From Salibacter halophilus (lineage in GTDB: Bacteria > Bacteroidota > Bacteroidia > Flavobacteriales_G > Salibacteraceae), in assembly GCF_008806325.1 (NCBI RefSeq), contig NZ_WACR01000008.1, positions 176,224 through 240,223 on the forward strand: a DNA stretch of 64,000 bases, written 5' to 3'. The notes beneath the pieces were generated by a model. The model was given only the letters and a program-made list of their open reading frames with translations, was not told where the DNA came from and searched no databases. Below are positions 8,088 to 18,281 of this stretch, piece after piece (position 1 is the stretch's first letter; each line of letters begins with the position of its first letter). The position numbers and the translations under genes were made by a program.

Positions 8088-10961
8088 TTATACAGCCTGA
8101 TACTCTTCTATAGGTAAGCAACTACATACTAAGTTTCTATCGCCATAAGCGTTATCAATCCTTCTCGAGTAACTCCAAACTTTAGCATCGAGCAAATAAG
8201 GAACAGGATAAGCAGCTTTTTCACGGCTATATGGTTTGTCCCATTCACTGGTAGCTATCATACGAGCTGTGTGAGGAGCATTTTTCAACACGTTCTCCTT
8301 CTTGTCTGCTTCACCTTCTTCAATCAACCTTATTTCTTCTCTTATTTGGCGCATTGCTGTTATGAATCGGTCGAGCTCATCTTTGTCTTCACTTTCTGTT
8401 GGTTCGATCATCATTGTGCCTGCAACAGGGAATGATACGGTTGGTGAATGGAAGCCATAATCGATCAGTCGCTTGGCCATATCTTCAACTTCAATGTTTG
8501 CAGTTCTCTTGTAGTTGCGACAGTCGATAATCATTTCGTGCGCTACAGTATTATTAGAGCCAACGTAAAGAACATCATAGTGATCTTTCAGCTGTGCTCT
8601 AATGTAATTCGCATTTAAAATTGCCATTTTAGAAGATTTCGTCAATCCTTTTTGTCCCAACATTTTGATATAACCGTAGGAAATCAACAGAATCAATGCT
8701 GAACCATAAGGTGCCGCAGATATTGATGAAATTCCATTTTCACCACCCGTTTTATGAAGTGGATGAGTTGGGAGGAAAGGTGTCAAGTGTTTTGCAACAC
8801 CAATAGGCCCCATACCAGGTCCACCGCCACCGTGCGGAATAGCAAATGTCTTGTGAAGGTTGAGGTGACAAACATCAGCACCGATTAATCCCGGAGATGT
8901 AAGGCCAACCTGAGCGTTCATATTTGCTCCATCCATGTATACCTGTCCGCCATGAGCGTGAATGATATCGATGATCTCTTTTATTTTCTCTTCAAATACT
9001 CCATGAGTTGAAGGATACGTTACCATCAAAGCAGATAGCTCATCACTGTACTTCTCAGCTTTTTCTTTCAAATCATCAACATCGATGTTTCCGTTGTCAT
9101 CGCATTTTACCACAACTACTTTCATGCCTGCCATCACTGCTGATGCCGGGTTAGTTCCGTGAGCAGATGAAGGAATCAAACAAACATGACGCTGATGATC
9201 GTTATTGCTTTCGTGATAAGCTTTGATAACCATCAATCCGGCATATTCGCCCTGAGCGCCAGAGTTTGGCTGAAAGGATACGCTGTCAAATCCTGTGATT
9301 TCCGAAAGATCCTTACCTAACTCATCAATAATTTCTTTGTAACCCTGAGTTTGATCTACCGGAGCAAATGGGTGAACGTTTGCGAAATTTTGATTTGAAA
9401 TTGGAAAAAGCTCAGATGCTGCATTCAATTTCATTGTGCAAGACCCCAGTGAAATCATCGAATGCGTAAGAGAAATATCTCTGTTTTCGAGTTTCTTCAT
9501 GTACCGCATGATTTGTGTCTCAGAGTGGTACATATTAAAGATGTCGTGGTTGAGGAAAGAGGTTGTACGTTTAAATTCATTTGGCACTTTTACCTGATCT
9601 GCTCTATCAAATTGTTGGTCAGATCCGGCAAGAGTTGAAACGAGAACTTCGCTCATCCTTTCTGCATTCTCCCAGGTTTTCGTTTCGTCCAGGCTGATGG
9701 AAATCGTGTTCTGACCGTAATAAAGGTTGAAGCCGGCTTTTTCCATTTCAGCCTTGACTTTCGCCATTTGGCTTTGATCGGCTCTGACCGTGAGCGTATC
9801 AAAATGCGTGTTGTTCACGATTTCAATTCCGGCCTTTTCAAGTGTGTTGCGAACGCTTTGTGTTTTGTCGTGTATCGTTTGTGCGATGTCAATGATTCCT
9901 TCAGAACCGTGGTACACAGCATAAAAACCGGCCATTACCGCGAGAAGTGCCTGAGCCGTGCAGATGTTTGAAGTAGCTTTATCTCTGCGGATGTGTTGTT
10001 CGCGTGTTTGAAGAGCCATGCGGAATGCGGGATGACCATCTTTGTCTTTACTCACACCGATGATTCTGCCCGGTATGTGTCGCTTGTATTTTTCGTGTGT
10101 GGCAAAATAGGCTGCGTGCGGACCACCATATCCCATCGGGATACCGAAACGCTGAGTTGATCCTACTGCACAATCGGCATTCATGCTGCCCGGTGATTTC
10201 AGCAGTGCGAGCGACATGATATCAGCGGCCATACACACTTTAATATCGTTTGTGTGGGCCTTTTCAATAAAGTTAGAATAATCGACTACTCTTCCTGTTG
10301 CAGTTGGATATTGAAGGAGTGCTCCAAAATAAGTGTTGTCGAGCACAACATCTTCAAAGCTGCCTGTTTCCAGCTCAATACCTAGCGGAGTAGCGCGTGT
10401 TTTGAGAACTTCTTTAGTTTGCTCAAACACATCTTTATCGATGAAGAATTTTTTGACACCGGCTTTTTGAGCTTGTCTCGAGCGAGTGTTGTAGAACATG
10501 ATCATGGCCTCTGCTGCTGCAGTTGCTTCATCTAAGAGAGAAGCGTTGGCAATTTCCATGTTGGTCATGTCCATGACCATCGTTTGAAAATTGAGAAGCG
10601 CTTCGAGCCTTCCCTGAGCAATCTCGGCCTGATAAGGTGTGTAGGCAGTGTACCAACCAGGGTTTTCCAGAATGTTGCGCTGGATTACGGCTGGTGTAAT
10701 TGTTCCGTAATATCCCTGACCGATGAAGTTTTTCATCTGTCGGTTTTTTTGTCCCAACTCGTTAATGTGGTTAGTAAACTCAAACTCGGTCATAGCCTTT
10801 GAAATATCTAAAGGCTTTTGCATCCTGATTTGCTCAGGAACAGTTCTATCAACGAGTTCATCGAGGCTGTTACAACCAATAGCCTCTATCATTTCTTTAA
10901 CATCTTGTTCAGATGAACCTATGTGTCTGCGCTCAAAGCTACTCCACTTCATTTTCAACAC
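8088..10961 (-). CDS. gcvP: Glycine dehydrogenase (decarboxylating), P-protein
   Basis: PLP-dependent P-protein of the glycine cleavage system: decarboxylates glycine and passes the aminomethyl group to lipoylated H-protein. At 957 aa it is the long, single-chain form joining both half-subunits. Visible are the N-terminal ERRHIGSSEQDVKEMI, the GQGYYGTITPAVIQRNILEN segment, and in the C-terminal half the PLP lysine in LNLHKTFAIPHGGGGPG. The first ATG is annotated, but the ATG three codons later, at 10952, is equally plausible. Neighbouring gcvT/gcvH genes are not in the window. Confidence 0.97.
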   Translation of the reverse strand: MLKMKWSSFERRHIGSSEQDVKEMIEAIGCNSLDELVDRTVPEQIRMQKPLDISKAMTEFEFTNHINELGQKNRQMKNFIGQGYYGTITPAVIQRNILENPGWYTAYTPYQAEIAQGRLEALLNFQTMVMDMTNMEIANASLLDEATAAAEAMIMFYNTRSRQAQKAGVKKFFIDKDVFEQTKEVLKTRATPLGIELETGSFEDVVLDNTYFGALLQYPTATGRVVDYSNFIEKAHTNDIKVCMAADIMSLALLKSPGSMNADCAVGSTQRFGIPMGYGGPHAAYFATHEKYKRHIPGRIIGVSKDKDGHPAFRMALQTREQHIRRDKATSNICTAQALLAVMAGFYAVYHGSEGIIDIAQTIHDKTQSVRNTLEKAGIEIVNNTHFDTLTVRADQSQMAKVKAEMEKAGFNLYYGQNTISISLDETKTWENAERMSEVLVSTLAGSDQQFDRADQVKVPNEFKRTTSFLNHDIFNMYHSETQIMRYMKKLENRDISLTHSMISLGSCTMKLNAASELFPISNQNFANVHPFAPVDQTQGYKEIIDELGKDLSEITGFDSVSFQPNSGAQGEYAGLMVIKAYHESNNDHQRHVCLIPSSAHGTNPASAVMAGMKVVVVKCDDNGNIDVDDLKEKAEKYSDELSALMVTYPSTHGVFEEKIKEIIDIIHAHGGQVYMDGANMNAQVGLTSPGLIGADVCHLNLHKTFAIPHGGGGPGMGPIGVAKHLTPFLPTHPLHKTGGENGISSISAAPYGSALILLISYGYIKMLGQKGLTKSSKMAILNANYIRAQLKDHYDVLYVGSNNTVAHEMIIDCRNYKRTANIEVEDMAKRLIDYGFHSPTVSFPVAGTMMIEPTESEDKDELDRFITAMRQIREEIRLIEEGEADKKENVLKNAPHTARMIATSEWDKPYSREKAAYPVPYLLDAKVWSYSRRIDNAYGDRNLVCSCLPIEEYQAV

Positions 10962-11117
10962 TTTTTAATGAATTTGGCTGGCAAAATAACTCAAAAAAAA
11001 TGGCTATTTAAACCTTGTTCACGTTTATATTTTACCTAACCAATTTTCTGTTATCTTGTTTGAGAGAACGGGTTAATAATTGGAGAGTTTCTTTTCTTTG
11101 TTTATCACTTTGATTGT

Positions 11118-11975
11118 ATGAACAAGCTGTTGAACTTTTTTCTCTTCTCAAACCTGTATGTGTTGCTCGTGATAGCAGCGCTGATAGGCTGTACACAGCT
11201 CGCAGTAATTGGAGAAACTCAAGTGAACGATACAGTTTGGTTTATTCTTTTTTCAACTCTCGCTCTATATCCTGCTCATCGCTTGTATGGAGTAATAAGG
11301 AGTAAAAGCTCGCGATTGGTTGAAAGAGTGTATTTCATGAATGATTACAAAACGGTTTTGGCGGTAATCGTTTTGATCGGACTAGCGGGAACCGGATATT
11401 TTTTTCTTGAGCTCTCATGGGAGCAACAGAAAAAAGTTTTCATCCCTTCATTTTTGGGGTTAGCTTATTCTTTTCCTGTGATTCCGGTTAATGGCAAATT
11501 CATTCGTTTACGCGACTTACCCTACATCAAAGTATTTGCAATATCAGCTGTTGTCAGTTATCTCACAACTGTTTTTTTACCGGTGACTGAAATGTTGAAC
11601 TCATCAGCTTCGTGGGGACTTTTTTTTAAGCGTTTTTTCTTTTTGTTAGCTATTACACTTCCGTTTGATATTAGAGACTTAAGAGTTGATAAAAGGGAAG
11701 GGTTGCGAACAATTCCCAATCAAATGGGCGTAAAAGTTTCAAAGTGGATATCGGGAATCGCGTTGTTTAGCTATGTGTTGTTGGCTTTGCTTTTTGTGGC
11801 TCTGACCGATAGTGAAGTTATTCTTTTTGTCGCGCAATTTATCACGGCTGCGTGGGTGCTTTTCTTTTTGGTCAGAACCAAACCAAACCGCTCAGAGTAT
11901 TTTTATTCTTTTGGATTTGAGGGAGCAGCTATTGTCGAGGTGGTTTTACTTTTAATCCTTGTAAACCTGATATAA
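11118..11975 (+). CDS. UbiA-superfamily-like polytopic membrane protein
   Basis: A 285-aa membrane protein with about seven to nine hydrophobic segments. The segment LPFDIRDLRVDKREGLRTIP at about residues 190-210 resembles the second Asp-rich motif of UbiA prenyltransferases, including the conserved DxxD and a following TIPN. The expected first NDxxD motif near residue 50 is not evident; the equivalent loop reads LYPAHRLYGVI. It may be a UbiA relative with altered chemistry. Its 3' end overlaps the convergent methyltransferase gene by 24 bases. Confidence 0.6.
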   Translation: MNKLLNFFLFSNLYVLLVIAALIGCTQLAVIGETQVNDTVWFILFSTLALYPAHRLYGVIRSKSSRLVERVYFMNDYKTVLAVIVLIGLAGTGYFFLELSWEQQKKVFIPSFLGLAYSFPVIPVNGKFIRLRDLPYIKVFAISAVVSYLTTVFLPVTEMLNSSASWGLFFKRFFFLLAITLPFDIRDLRVDKREGLRTIPNQMGVKVSKWISGIALFSYVLLALLFVALTDSEVILFVAQFITAAWVLFFLVRTKPNRSEYFYSFGFEGAAIVEVVLLLILVNLI

Positions 11976-12575
11976 TCGGCTGGTTACAGTTTTGTTGCTG
12001 AAATTCTTTTCGCTGACTAATTTGTGCTTGAAATTGCCGAAAAAGAGGTTGTAATCTGGCAGACTCATTTGAAGTTTTCCGCGGAAAGGCAAGAAAATGA
12101 GATAGAGGATTAACATTTTCAGTTTTGAAAAGGCATCTTGCTTTTGAACGAAGTCGCTGAACAGAATAAATCCTTTGTGTTTCACACTCACAATTACTGA
12201 TTTGGCAACGGCCTTCATCTTTCTTTCGGGAATGATATCCAACACGAAAGGGAGAACCATGACATCAATATCTTCCAGGTTGATGTCTTCCATGTATTCT
12301 TCTTTGAAGAAAATTCTCCTTGAAGTACCAAATCGCTTTTTGGCTTTTTCCATCATCGATTCTGACGGTTCAATAAAGTAGATCGTGGCATTTTTGAATT
12401 TTTCGAGGAGCGGATTCAGGATGTCACCCGAGCCACCTCCTACAACTGCGAGCTTCGTTACGAGCTTAGGGTCGAGACGATGAAATTCGCGCTGAGCCTT
12501 TGAGATGGAAGGAAAGAAGAAGTTCCGCATTGTTTCGTAGAACGGAGCAACGAGTCGGTAACCTACAAATCGCAC
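11952..12575 (-). CDS. SAM-dependent methyltransferase-like protein
   Basis: A 207-aa protein with a class I Rossmann SAM-binding motif I, LAVVGGGSGDILNPLL (about residues 42-57), an acidic strand-2 end FIEPSESM, and a motif IV-like VMVLPFVLDIIPERKM. GTG at 12575 is the start, six bases after the gldA stop, so it is cotranscribed with gldA. The substrate cannot be told; similarity to ubiquinone/menaquinone-type methyltransferases is only general. The C-terminus overlaps the UbiA-like gene on the other strand. Confidence 0.7.
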   Translation of the reverse strand: MRFVGYRLVAPFYETMRNFFFPSISKAQREFHRLDPKLVTKLAVVGGGSGDILNPLLEKFKNATIYFIEPSESMMEKAKKRFGTSRRIFFKEEYMEDINLEDIDVMVLPFVLDIIPERKMKAVAKSVIVSVKHKGFILFSDFVQKQDAFSKLKMLILYLIFLPFRGKLQMSLPDYNLFFGNFKHKLVSEKNFSNKTVTSRLYQVYKD

Positions 12576-12581
12576 GATTGA

Positions 12582-13490
12582 TTAGCCTTTTGTGAGTTTT
12601 TGGAATACATCTTCTAAGTTCATCTCTTCAGAGTTTAATTGCAATACTTTCATTTTTTGCTCAACCGCGAATTCAAAGATGAGCGGTCGTACATCGCTAC
12701 CGGTTTCGCATTCTATTCGGTAATGTGTTCCGTGAACATTTTGAACGCGCGTTACACCTTCAATCTTATTGATGAGCTCAATGTTAGGATCAGTGTCAAA
12801 TTCTACTTCGATGAGCTGAGAAGCACCCGAAACTTTTCTCAATTCAGTCGTGGGTTTGTCAGCGACAATTTCTCCTTTGTTGATGATGATGACGCGATCA
12901 CAAATAGCCTCAACTTCCTGCATAATGTGCGTACTCATCATAACCGTTTTTTCGCGGCCGATGTTTTTAATCACATTCCTGATTTCCACAATTTGATTGG
13001 GGTCTAGTCCGGTTGTGGGTTCATCCAAAATCAATACCTCCGGATCGTGCAAAAGAGCCTGGGCTAGACCAACACGCTGGCGATAACCTTTTGAAAGAGC
13101 ACCGATTTTTTTGTTTTGCTCTTTTTCCAGCCCAACCAAATCGATCATTTCCTTAATGCGCTCTTTCTTGTTCTCTACATTGTGCAACCCTGCACAAAAA
13201 AGCAGATACTCTTTGACATACATTTCGAGATATTGCGGGTTGTGCTCTGGCAGGTAACCGATGCTCTTTTTGACCTTCATCGGCTGTTCTTCCACATTGT
13301 GACCCGAGACGAACGCCTCGCCAAGAGTTTGCGGAATAAAACACGTCAAAATTTTCATCATCGTACTTTTTCCGGCACCGTTTGGCCCCAAAAAGCCTAC
13401 AATCTCTCCCGGCTTCACCTCAAATGAAACATCATTTAAAGCCTTCTGCTCTCCGTATATTTTGGTTACGTTCTTTACTGTTATCGACAT
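12582..13490 (-). CDS. gldA: ABC transporter ATP-binding protein, GldA-like
   Basis: ATPase subunit of an ABC-2 type transporter; GldA works with GldF/GldG in Bacteroidota gliding. Motifs in order: Walker A GPNGAGKST, Q-loop region GYLPEHNP, signature LSKGYRQRVGLAQALL, Walker B LILDEPTTGLD, switch His in MMSTHIM. The start is set at the ATG at 13490 (MSITVKNVTKIYGEQ), where homology begins; the open frame extends 13 codons further upstream, towards rsgA. The permease partners are not here. The symbol rests on overall similarity, so a general ABC-2 exporter ATPase remains possible. Confidence 0.85.
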   Translation of the reverse strand: MSITVKNVTKIYGEQKALNDVSFEVKPGEIVGFLGPNGAGKSTMMKILTCFIPQTLGEAFVSGHNVEEQPMKVKKSIGYLPEHNPQYLEMYVKEYLLFCAGLHNVENKKERIKEMIDLVGLEKEQNKKIGALSKGYRQRVGLAQALLHDPEVLILDEPTTGLDPNQIVEIRNVIKNIGREKTVMMSTHIMQEVEAICDRVIIINKGEIVADKPTTELRKVSGASQLIEVEFDTDPNIELINKIEGVTRVQNVHGTHYRIECETGSDVRPLIFEFAVEQKMKVLQLNSEEMNLEDVFQKLTKG

Positions 13491-13510
13491 AGTTTGCTTT
13501 TGCGAATGGT

Positions 13511-13518
13511 CAAAAGTA
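13511..13518 (-). promoter_or_regulatory. -7 promoter element for gldA
   Basis: The minus strand reads TACTTTTG, matching TAnnTTTG, about 21 bases upstream of the gldA ATG at 13490. No clear -33 TTTG is seen at the expected spacing. Confidence 0.4.
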
Positions 13519-13553
13519 AAAAAATACAATCTTCGCGTTGTAAATACTCAGTT

Positions 13554-14486
13554 ATGGTTCATGGAGTAGTGGTAAAATCGACTGGTAGCTGGTACAAAGT
13601 GAGAACGCCAGATGGCCAGGTTTATGATTGCCGACTTAAAGGAAAGTTCAGGCAAAAGGGAATTAAATCGACTAACCCGGTTGCTGTGGGCGATGAGGTT
13701 GCCATAAAACTCAGTGATGACAACAGCGAAAATGTCATTACAGATATCGCTGATCGCAAAAACGCACTTATTCGTAAATCAACCAAACTCTCTAAACAAA
13801 CACACATCATCGCTTCCAATGTCGATCAAATTGTGATAATCTCCTCAATTGTCGACCCCAAAGTGGCGTTCGGATTTATCGATCGCATTTTGGTGAGTGC
13901 CGAGGCTTACCGAATCCCGGCTCTGATCGTGTTCAATAAATTTGATCTTTGTCGGTCAGATCCTGCAATCGACACCCTTGCTGAAGCGCTGGCGATATAC
14001 GATTTAGCCGGCTATCCGGTTCTGCTTACTTCAACCAAAACCGGGAAAGGTTTGGAGGAATTCAAAGCACTTTTACACGATAAATATTCGGTACTCACCG
14101 GGCAGAGTGGTGTGGGGAAATCATCGCTTATCAATGCTATTCAGTCGAATCTCGACCTCAAAACGGCAGATGTTTCGGGTTATAATGACAAAGGACAGCA
14201 CACAACTACCTTTGCTGAGATGCACGAACTCGATTTTGGTGGTTTCATCACGGATACTCCCGGGTTACGTAGTTTTGGTGTTGTCGATTTTGAAAAAGAG
14301 CATTTGAGTCATTACTTTCCTGAGATGCGTGAGCGAATTCAGGACTGTAAGTTCAATAATTGCATGCACATCAACGAGCCAGGCTGCGCGATTAAAAAAG
14401 CAGTTGAAGAAGGTGAGATTGCAGGTAGGAGATATGATAATTACATCGAGATGTTGAATGACGATTCATTTCAAAAACAATTTTAA
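13554..14486 (+). CDS. rsgA: Ribosome small subunit-dependent GTPase RsgA
   Basis: GTPase that matures and checks the 30S subunit. The domain order is OB fold (residues 1-70, from MVHGVVVKSTGSWYKV), circularly permuted GTPase with NKFD near 127, the P-loop GQSGVGKSS near 183 and DTPG near 233, then a zinc-binding C-terminal finger with CKFNNCMHINEPGC. The ATG at 13554 is preferred because the OB fold starts there; an open frame reaches back to 13494 but would overlap the gldA promoter. First gene of an rsgA-dtd-mazG operon with touching ends. Confidence 0.95.
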   Translation: MVHGVVVKSTGSWYKVRTPDGQVYDCRLKGKFRQKGIKSTNPVAVGDEVAIKLSDDNSENVITDIADRKNALIRKSTKLSKQTHIIASNVDQIVIISSIVDPKVAFGFIDRILVSAEAYRIPALIVFNKFDLCRSDPAIDTLAEALAIYDLAGYPVLLTSTKTGKGLEEFKALLHDKYSVLTGQSGVGKSSLINAIQSNLDLKTADVSGYNDKGQHTTTFAEMHELDFGGFITDTPGLRSFGVVDFEKEHLSHYFPEMRERIQDCKFNNCMHINEPGCAIKKAVEEGEIAGRRYDNYIEMLNDDSFQKQF

Positions 14487-14932
14487 TGAGGGCATTAATT
14501 CAGCGTTCAGGAAACGGGAAAGTTGTGGTTGATGACGAAGTTACGGGTGAAATCTCGAGCGGACTTGTCGTTTTGTTGGGAATCGGTCGTGATGATACTG
14601 ATGAGGATCTCGATTGGATTGTTCGAAAAACCGTCAACATGCGGCTTTTTGAGGGATCTGACCAAAAAGAAGTTTCAGTGCTCGATACTGAAGGCGAAGT
14701 ACTACTCGTGAGTCAGTTCACGCTGCATGCCAGTACTAAAAAGGGAAACAGACCTTCATACATCAACGCGGCAAAACCCGATGTAGCGGAACCGATGTAT
14801 GAAAAAGCAATTCGTAAATTTGAGGAAAGTGGTGTATCGGTCAGAACCGGAAAGTTTGGAGCCCACATGGAGGTTTCGTTTACGAATGACGGTCCCGTTA
14901 CAATTTGGCTCGATTCAAAAAATAAAGAATAA
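14486..14932 (+). CDS. dtd: D-aminoacyl-tRNA deacylase
   Basis: Hydrolyses D-amino acids from mischarged tRNA. The 148-aa protein has both cross-subunit active-site motifs: SQFTL at residues 76-80 and the Gly-cisPro NDGPVT around 134-139. Length and the initial MRALIQRS match DTD. Its ATG overlaps the last base of the rsgA stop codon and its own stop overlaps the next ATG, showing translational coupling. Confidence 0.95.
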   Translation: MRALIQRSGNGKVVVDDEVTGEISSGLVVLLGIGRDDTDEDLDWIVRKTVNMRLFEGSDQKEVSVLDTEGEVLLVSQFTLHASTKKGNRPSYINAAKPDVAEPMYEKAIRKFEESGVSVRTGKFGAHMEVSFTNDGPVTIWLDSKNKE

Positions 14933-15267
14933 TGGAAAAGGAAAAGTTTGAAGCCATCCAGGCTGAGGTTGACGATTGGATCAAAAACGTGGGAGTTCGC
15001 TACTTTAATGAGCTCACTAATATGGCTCAATTGAGTGAAGAAGTTGGGGAAGTAGCACGCATAATCGCCAGGAGATATGGTGAGCAAAGTGAGAAAGAAA
15101 AAGACAAGAACAAGGATTTAGGTGAAGAGCTGGCTGATGTAATCTTTGTAGCAGTTTGCCTGGCAAATCAAACGGGAGTCGACCTGCAAAAAGCCTGGGA
15201 TGAAAAGCTACAACTCAAAACAAAGCGTGATAAAGAGCGTCATCAGAGTAATGAAAAGTTAAGGTGA
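14932..15267 (+). CDS. MazG-like nucleotide pyrophosphohydrolase
   Basis: A 111-aa single-domain all-alpha NTP pyrophosphatase. The metal-binding signature is visible as LSEEVGEVARIIAR (residues about 34-47, ExxE) followed by LGEELADVIFVAV (residues about 63-75, ExxD), the arrangement of the MazG/dUTPase-like superfamily. It probably hydrolyses non-canonical NTPs as a housecleaning enzyme; substrate preference cannot be read. It is the last gene of the rsgA operon and converges on the Sua5-type gene with one base between the stops. Confidence 0.85.
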   Translation: MEKEKFEAIQAEVDDWIKNVGVRYFNELTNMAQLSEEVGEVARIIARRYGEQSEKEKDKNKDLGEELADVIFVAVCLANQTGVDLQKAWDEKLQLKTKRDKERHQSNEKLR

Positions 15268-15268
15268 T

Positions 15269-16231
15269 TCAACTTTTAACCGAAGCCCGTTTAAGTCGGT
15301 CGTTGATTGCAAGACCCAGTCCTTTTTCAGGTACAGGCTCAGTAATTAATATCTCGATATTTGATTTTTGAAAGTCGCGGAGGTAACTGAATAAGTTTTG
15401 AGCTGCTTCGCTTAGTGATCCTGTTGGCGAAAGTACTTTTACTTCAATAACATTCTCAAAATTTTCAAACCTATTGCTGTCAAAAGCTAGTACCCCGACT
15501 TTTTTATTCTTGTGTTCTGATAAAAGCTTTTGGGTATCTCCAAATTCTACTTTAACTCCGGGATTGTAATGAGAACTGAGCATGCCCGGAGCTGTGGGGT
15601 TTGATGACGATGTTTTGACTCTTTTAACTTTCTTTCCAATTACTGATTCAATTTCTTCAACCGAAATGCCTCCCAATCTCAGCACTTCAACGTCATTATC
15701 TACGACTTTTACGATGGTCGATTCGAGACCTACTTCACATTTTCCTCCATCGAGAATGTAAGGAACCTTTTCGCCTAATTGGTTCTGAACGTGAAGAGCT
15801 GTAGTTGGACTGGTAAACCCAAAAGGGTTGGCACTTGGGGCTGCCAGTGGAAATGAGAGGTTTTTTAAGAGATCGAGCGTCAATTGATGATTGGGGATTC
15901 GCAGACCAACAGTATCGTGTCCGCTCGTGACAATACCGGGAATGACGTCCCGCTTTGGTAAGATAAAAGTGATCGGACCCGGGCAAAACTTTTCAGCCAG
16001 TCGATAGACGATATCACTTTCTACAACTGCATACTTCTCGAATTCATTTATATCATGAGTGTGTACGATCAACGGATCAAATTTAGGTCGCTGTTTGGCC
16101 TCGAAAATTTTGATGACCGCATCTTCATTGAGCGCGTTTGCTGCTAATCCGTAAACCGTTTCGGTTGGAATGGCAACAAGCTCTCCACGCGTTAAAAGTT
16201 CAGCTGCATATTTTTGGTCGGCCCCAATCAT
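15269..16231 (-). CDS. L-threonylcarbamoyladenylate synthase, Sua5 type
   Basis: Makes threonylcarbamoyl-AMP for t6A37 tRNA modification. The N-terminal YrdC/TsaC domain (residues 1-190) shows LVAIPTETVYGLAANAL, KRPKFDPLIVH-like AKQRPKFDPLIVH, and LAAPSANPFGFTSPT. At 320 aa it includes the extra C-terminal Sua5 domain after the linker that carries SSNPTAPGMLSSHYNP. The start ATG at 16231 leads straight into the domain. It lies downstream of atpC behind a terminator. Confidence 0.93.
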   Translation of the reverse strand: MIGADQKYAAELLTRGELVAIPTETVYGLAANALNEDAVIKIFEAKQRPKFDPLIVHTHDINEFEKYAVVESDIVYRLAEKFCPGPITFILPKRDVIPGIVTSGHDTVGLRIPNHQLTLDLLKNLSFPLAAPSANPFGFTSPTTALHVQNQLGEKVPYILDGGKCEVGLESTIVKVVDNDVEVLRLGGISVEEIESVIGKKVKRVKTSSSNPTAPGMLSSHYNPGVKVEFGDTQKLLSEHKNKKVGVLAFDSNRFENFENVIEVKVLSPTGSLSEAAQNLFSYLRDFQKSNIEILITEPVPEKGLGLAINDRLKRASVKS

Positions 16232-16237
16232 AAATTC

Positions 16238-16267
16238 ACAAAAAAGGGGAAGTCAAAGCTTCCCCTT
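16238..16267 (-). terminator. Terminator of the atpD-atpC transcript
   Basis: On the minus strand the arms AAGGGGAAG and CTTCCCCTT enclose a six-base loop and are followed by TTTTGTG. It directly follows atpC and precedes the Sua5-type gene. Confidence 0.85.
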
Positions 16268-16290
16268 AAATTTAGAAATATCGATAGAAA

Positions 16291-16584
16291 TTATTCTGCG
16301 AGAATAATAATCTTGTTTTTCAATACCTCCACAACACCACCGTTTATAGCAAAGTCGAATTCGGTATCCTTCGCGATATCCGTAATGAATTCGCCAGAAA
16401 GCTCATCGAATTGTTTGTTGCCACTCACCGATTGCTCGATGTAAACGCGACCTTTTTGAAGTGCGCTAATGAGCGGTGCGTGATTATTCATAACTCCAAA
16501 TGAACCATCGATACCCGGCATTTTGACGTGGTCAACTTTGCCGCGATAGAGTAGTTTTTGAGGAGTTAAAACTTCGAGTAACAT
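16291..16584 (-). CDS. atpC: F1Fo ATP synthase epsilon subunit (short form)
   Basis: Central-stalk subunit of F1. The 97 aa cover only the N-terminal beta sandwich (MLLEVLTPQKLLYRGKVDHVKMPGIDG, with GSFGVMNNHAPLIS); the C-terminal helical hairpin that inhibits ATP hydrolysis in E. coli is absent. The reading frame stops cleanly before the terminator, so this is a short form and not a truncation artefact. It lies 17 bases after atpD, and the remaining atp genes are elsewhere, an arrangement common in Bacteroidota. Confidence 0.92.
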   Translation of the reverse strand: MLLEVLTPQKLLYRGKVDHVKMPGIDGSFGVMNNHAPLISALQKGRVYIEQSVSGNKQFDELSGEFITDIAKDTEFDFAINGGVVEVLKNKIIILAE

Positions 16585-16601
16585 ATTGCTTGTTCTTTAA
16601 A

Positions 16602-18125
<1,524 letters not shown>

Positions 18126-18150
18126 TTATGCCTTTAGTTAAATTCGGGTG

Positions 18151-18158
18151 CAAAAGTA
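18151..18158 (-). promoter_or_regulatory. -7 promoter element for atpD-atpC
   Basis: The minus strand reads TACTTTTG, matching TAnnTTTG, 47 bases upstream of the atpD start. A convincing -33 element is not seen. Confidence 0.45.
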
Positions 18159-18281
18159 GAATATTCTATGAATTAATTTTCCTTTGTGAATAACTTTATC
18201 ACTTTTTAAAGAGCAATTTTCACAAAAGGCGATCATACTGTACTTTTTTAACAAATTTGCATCAAAATTTTATTGAGTCAG

